Source of the DNA: Botrimarina mediterranea
Lineage (GTDB): Bacteria; Planctomycetota; Planctomycetia; Pirellulales; Lacipirellulaceae
NCBI RefSeq assembly: GCF_007753265.1
Contig: NZ_CP036349.1
Coordinates: 2,017,363 to 2,081,362, forward strand
DNA length: 64,000 nucleotides
Reading direction: 5' to 3'
The notes below the pieces were generated by a model that was given only the letters and a program-made list of their open reading frames with translations, had not been told where the DNA came from and made no database searches. Below, one piece after another: positions 61,859-64,000 of the stretch (the stretch's first letter is position 1; every line of letters starts with the position of its first letter). A program made the position numbers and the translations under genes.

Positions 61859-62914
61859 TTAGTTGACCGCCAACTCACTTGCGCGATCATAGAGCTCGAT
61901 CCCGCTGCCGGGGCGGTCGGGGTACTGTTGGCGGCCGGCGACGACTTTGACGCCGTCCGCCAAGTCGTCCGCCAGCAGCGCGGCGCCGTCCATATCGACG
62001 TAGTCGAGCATCGGCGCTAGTTGACCCAGAGCCGAGATGCCGACGGTTGATTCCGTCATACATCCCGCCATGACCTTGAGGCCATGCTTCCGAGCTTCGG
62101 CGACCATCCGCCGCGCGGGCGCGAGTCCGCCGCACTTCACGAGCTTGATGTTGATGCCGTGGAAGTGATCGACGCAGCGGGCCACGTCCGACTCGGAGAT
62201 ACAGCTTTCGTCGGCGATCACTGGGAGCACGCTGTGCTGGAACACCTTGCGGGCGCCCTCGCGGTCCTCGGCCGGCAGGGCCTGCTCGATGAACTCAACG
62301 CCCAGCTCTTTCAGCTCCGGCGCGTACTCGATCGTCTGGTCGGCGGTCCAGCCGCAGTTGGCGTCGACGCGGAATAGGGCCTTCGTGTGTTGACGCAGTT
62401 CGCGGACGATCTCGAGGTCTTCGCTCGTGCCGAGCTTAATCTTTAGCACCGGCCAGTCGGCGACCTCGGCGGCCTTCTCGACCATCTTCGGGATGGTGTC
62501 GATGCCGATCGTGTAGTTCGAGGTCGGCGCGTTGGCGGTGTTCAGCCCCCACAGCCGCCAGACCGGTTCGCCACGGAGTTTGCCCCACAGGTCATGGATC
62601 GCCATGTCGAGCGCGCACAGCGGGAAGGGGCGGCCTTCGAGCTGGGCGGCGAGCTGCGGGATCAACTCGCTCACCAGCGCGTCGGGCGACGAGTAGTTAA
62701 ACCCCGCGATCAACGGCGTGACCCGCTCGACGTCGGCGACCATCTCGGGGATGGTCGCCTTGTAGTACGAGTTCGAGGTCGCCTCGCCATAGCCGGTGAC
62801 GCCGTCCACCGTGAGCGAGACGATCATCGTGTCCCGCACGGACGACGACCCCCGCGCAATCGTAAAGACGTGCTTGAGCGGCAGGCGGTAGTGCTGCGTC
62901 GAGACTTGGATCAT
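61859..62914 (-). CDS. Dipeptide epimerase (L-Ala-D/L-Glu epimerase type, enolase superfamily)
   Basis: 351 residues. The catalytic lysine pair is in VLKIKLG; metal ligands are the Asp in RVDANCGW, Glu in EFIEQALP and Asp in VIADESC; the second catalytic Lys is in INIKLVKCGG. These enzymes epimerise L-Ala-D-Glu from murein. ATG 62914 is preferred; the 17 codons upstream lie in a repeat. It is placed beside a DUF1611 gene, as in dgcA-dgcN pairs for D-glutamate breakdown, an alternative role. Confidence 0.88.
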   Translation of the reverse strand: MIQVSTQHYRLPLKHVFTIARGSSSVRDTMIVSLTVDGVTGYGEATSNSYYKATIPEMVADVERVTPLIAGFNYSSPDALVSELIPQLAAQLEGRPFPLCALDMAIHDLWGKLRGEPVWRLWGLNTANAPTSNYTIGIDTIPKMVEKAAEVADWPVLKIKLGTSEDLEIVRELRQHTKALFRVDANCGWTADQTIEYAPELKELGVEFIEQALPAEDREGARKVFQHSVLPVIADESCISESDVARCVDHFHGINIKLVKCGGLAPARRMVAEARKHGLKVMAGCMTESTVGISALGQLAPMLDYVDMDGAALLADDLADGVKVVAGRQQYPDRPGSGIELYDRASELAVN

Positions 62915-62929
62915 GTAAAGAAATTTTTG

Positions 62930-63002
62930 AACCACGAAGGAACTAAGGAACGAAGGAAGGACCAAGGCTACGAGCCTTCGTTCCTTCGTTCCTTTGTGGT
63001 TA
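62930..63002. repeat. Inverted repeat, ACCACGAAGG family
   Basis: Left arm begins AACCACGAAGGAACTAAGGA; right arm ends TTCGTTCCTTTGTGGTTA. The right end includes the TAA stop of the DUF1611 gene (63000-63002). Related to 17507-17599 and 19619-19710. Confidence 0.8.
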
Positions 63003-64000
63003 GCTTCTAGCGTTCTTAGCGGCGAGGATCGCGTCGGTTAGTTCGTCGGTGCCGTGGCGGATGGGGTCGGCAATGGGCAGGCCGAACTCGGCCCGCATCC
63101 GCTCGCGCTCGGCTTCGGCCTCGGCGTCCGACAGCTTGCGGCTGTTCATCGCGATCGCGATCACCTTCGCGGGGTTGCCGAACGCGGCCATGTGCTCGTA
63201 GGCGTCGATCACGCTCTTGTGCGACGGCAGCGGCAGGTAGTCCATCCCGCGCATCGTCTCGCGGCCGGCTTCGTAGACGTAGATCATGGCGTGCGGATTC
63301 GTGCCGTGCAGCAAGCCAAGCGACACGGCAGAGAACCGCGGGTGCGTGATCGTGGCCTGGCCCTCGACGATCATCACCTCGCGCGACAGGTTTTGCCGCA
63401 CGAGCTTCTCGCAAGCGCCATTCACGAAGTCGGAGACGACGCAGTCGATCGGCAGGCCGTCCCCTTCGACCATGATGCCCGTCTGCCCGGTGGCGACGAA
63501 CTTCGAATCGACGCCCTTGCGCTCGAGCCCGCGTGAGATCTCCAGGGCAGATAGCATCTTGCCGACGGAGCAGTCCTGGCCGATCGTCAGCACGCGGAAG
63601 CAATCATCGGTCAGGTCGAGCCGTGTGGCGACGTCCTTTTCGTTGTTCTTGCGGACGTCGTGGATCGTGACGCCCGCTTCGGCCGCGGCGGCGACGATCT
63701 CGGCGTCGTCCGACAGAAACTGGTGCATGCCCGAGACGATGCTCATGCCGCGCTTCACCGCGTCGAGGCAGAGGGCTCGCCATTCGGCCGGGATCTTGCC
63801 GCCGGCGGTGGCGACGCCGATGAGCAGCGTGTCGGGCTTCTCTACTTCATCCAAGGAACCAACAATCGGCGTATCGCCGCCGACGCCGAGCAGCTCTTGG
63901 GCCGTCTTCCCTTTCTGCGTCGAGTCGAGCACCGCAACGACGTCCTCGCCGCGGCAGCGGAGCATCACGTTGGCGGTCTTAGCCGTCAGCGGGTCGGTCT
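63000..64000 (-). CDS. DUF1611 (DgcN-like) protein, 5' end beyond window
   Basis: At least 333 residues; the frame remains open to the right edge (reading TDPLTAKTANVMLRCRGED before the in-window GTG at 63968), so the true start is outside. A P-loop-like LTIGQDCSVGKMLSALEI, ATGQTGIMVEGDG and HGTNPHAMIYVYEAGRE are typical of DUF1611. Members named DgcN N-acetylate D-glutamate in marine bacteria, the product then being epimerised by the partner enolase. The same pairing occurs here, so a D-Glu catabolic role is plausible (inference). Confidence 0.85.
   Translation of the reverse strand, partial: TDPLTAKTANVMLRCRGEDVVAVLDSTQKGKTAQELLGVGGDTPIVGSLDEVEKPDTLLIGVATAGGKIPAEWRALCLDAVKRGMSIVSGMHQFLSDDAEIVAAAAEAGVTIHDVRKNNEKDVATRLDLTDDCFRVLTIGQDCSVGKMLSALEISRGLERKGVDSKFVATGQTGIMVEGDGLPIDCVVSDFVNGACEKLVRQNLSREVMIVEGQATITHPRFSAVSLGLLHGTNPHAMIYVYEAGRETMRGMDYLPLPSHKSVIDAYEHMAAFGNPAKVIAIAMNSRKLSDAEAEAERERMRAEFGLPIADPIRHGTDELTDAILAAKNARS

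Overview
The window reads as chromosomal DNA of a planctomycete, most likely a member of the Pirellulales (inference). The grounds are high GC, several secreted proteins ending in PEP-CTERM sorting signals, a dockerin-like plus PEP-CTERM surface protein, YXWGXW repeats, a transmembrane Ser/Thr kinase with its kinase domain at the C-terminus, an FHA-GAF-SpoIIE phosphatase, two csrA genes, DUF1570- and DUF6717-type proteins, and an unusual density of short inverted repeats between genes. I saw no phage, plasmid, rRNA or CRISPR locus.

Layout. 0-9 kb: a LuxR-type response regulator cut by the left edge and carrying Glu at the phospho-acceptor site, a TIM-barrel isomerase overlapping an ArfB-like ribosome-rescue factor, a hemerythrin-like protein, a UVR-motif protein, csrA, a GH13 amylase, an SDR dehydrogenase and an APC transporter. 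9-14.5 kb: DoxX, MarR (behind a nine-copy TCAC tandem repeat), pirin, a YcaC-type hydrolase, an ABM-domain membrane protein and a YtcJ-type amidohydrolase, together resembling an electrophile/quinone-stress cluster. 14.5-17.5 kb: an arsenic operon arsR-arsC-acr3-arsM on the minus strand with a clear promoter and operator. 18-19.5 kb: a cobalamin riboswitch upstream of a PEP-CTERM surface protein. 19.8-29.7 kb: a secreted metallophosphoesterase, small membrane proteins, a lipoprotein lipase, a second csrA, an M24 peptidase, a CpsB-type phosphatase overlapping a Tat-exported gluzincin, and two small secreted proteins sharing a membrane-helix plus DDDDPAS tail. 29.8-35.3 kb: a membrane kinase, then leuC and leuD separated by a Uma2 nuclease and an orphan gene bracketed by a duplication of the leuD start. 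35-45.6 kb: secreted proteins, the FHA-SpoIIE phosphatase, tRNA-Gln and an 1158-residue surface protein. 45.6-48.5 kb: purine/pyrimidine salvage (hpt, nupC, upp). 48.6-55.3 kb: a secreted EEP hydrolase, a PEP-CTERM vanadium haloperoxidase, HemQ and a YXWGXW protein. 55-58 kb: glycolate oxidase subunits (glcD-glcF). 58.5-64 kb: M19 dipeptidase, a beta-lactamase-like/PG-binding/DD-carboxypeptidase fusion, an L-Ala-D/L-Glu epimerase-type enolase and a DUF1611 protein, together a plausible route for trimming murein and recovering D-amino-acid peptides.

The most noteworthy signals are the B12 riboswitch driving a surface protein, the shared DDDDPAS tails, the three-domain murein enzyme beside a D-Glu-type recycling pair, matching -24/-12 elements in front of both csrA genes, the remodelled leuC-leuD junction, and the tendency of many unrelated inverted-repeat families to sit directly on or beside stop codons.
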